Assembly (NCBI GenBank): GCA_022601215.1
Contig: JAHZIZ010000185.1
Location: 1 to 13,931 of the forward strand
Direction: 5' to 3'
Origin: Bacteroidota bacterium
GTDB taxonomy: Bacteria; Bacteroidota; Bacteroidia; Flavobacteriales; Flavobacteriaceae
Length of the DNA stretch: 13,931 nucleotides
A program made the translations under genes and the position numbers. This document shows, piece by piece, positions 13,786 through 13,931 of the stretch. Numbering within the stretch: position 1 is the stretch's first letter; every line of letters starts with the position of its first letter. The notes below the pieces were generated by a model that was given only the letters and a program-made list of their open reading frames with translations, searched no databases and was not told where the DNA came from.

Positions 13786-13887
13786 AAATTTATAAAAGTA
13801 AAGCGATAAACTTACGCACCAAGTGCAATATTTGCCCATCATTCAAGTTTTTTGAGGTAATATGTATTCCTTACGCTTTATAAATTT
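13786..13887. repeat. 11-bp perfect inverted repeat spanning about 100 bases after trmL
   Basis: AAATTTATAAA (13786-13796) is the exact reverse complement of TTTATAAATTT (13877-13887). A nearby AAAGCG on the left can also pair with CGCTTT on the right, so an alternative, longer pairing with a 6-base bulge is possible. TTACGC occurs twice inside. No gene is visible from 13765 to the end of the window; the element may be a transcript end, a leader of the next gene, or a mobile-element trace. Confidence 0.4.
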
Positions 13888-13931
13888 AGAGTAACAATTC
13901 CTCTTTTTTCACAATCTCTTAACGCCAACTC

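Noticed and set aside
1..13931. CRISPR arrays, tRNA or rRNA genes, insertion sequences and integrase genes.
   Set aside because: No direct-repeat array, tRNA-like cloverleaf, rRNA-like stretch, transposase or recombinase frame was seen on either strand.

Overview
The window looks like a piece of chromosome from a marine-type member of the Flavobacteriaceae (Bacteroidota). The DNA is AT-rich, and genes rarely carry a Shine-Dalgarno site. Several starts are preceded by the Bacteroidota-specific -7 box TAnnTTTG. Small secreted proteins begin with short signal peptides ending in FSQ, FAQ or EAQ. The set of families (CarboxypepD_reg-like secreted protein, CvfB-like S1 protein, a men cluster with its own hotdog thioesterase) is also typical of this group.

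Layout. Positions 1-1102 hold the nearly complete end of an exported papain-fold (bleomycin hydrolase/PepC-like) peptidase, followed by a small secreted protein of unknown function (1146-1583). This overlaps tail-to-tail with a CvfB-like S1 RNA-binding protein on the minus strand (1566-2405). An uncharacterised 137-residue protein (2490-2903) faces the men operon. That operon reads right to left as menI-like thioesterase (6194-5772), isochorismate synthase menF (5772-4708) and menD (4676-2997). Together they cover two early steps of menaquinone synthesis (chorismate to isochorismate to SEPHCHC) and, from the closeness of the first gene to E. coli YdiI, a later step (DHNA-CoA hydrolysis). Divergent from menI is an alpha/beta hydrolase (6238-6885), then a secreted plant-type leucine-rich-repeat protein (6982-7689) that ends in a very clear intrinsic terminator. 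A BASS-family (bile acid:Na+ symporter-like) transporter and a secreted protein with a carboxypeptidase-like regulatory domain lie on the minus strand (7914-10060).

The right part is less conventional. At 10211-10651 stands a single T4 gp19/contractile-injection-type tail-tube homologue with no other tail gene in view. It is followed by a six-cysteine membrane-anchored small protein (10726-11103), then an intrinsic terminator placed like a leader attenuator, then a two-gene unit of membrane-anchored coiled-coil proteins (11244-11537 and 11539-12390). A GNAT acetyltransferase and the tRNA methyltransferase trmL close the window, and the last 167 bases hold a long inverted repeat but no gene.

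Most striking at the DNA level is that four genes have a -7 promoter box ending only 4 or 5 bases before the start codon, so their mRNAs should be leaderless or nearly so. The stretches 7690-7913, 12391-12559 and 13115-13311 contain no gene that I can support with confidence. The candidate novel system, if there is one, is 10211-12390; the sequence supports it only as a neighbourhood of unusual genes, not as a proven functional unit.
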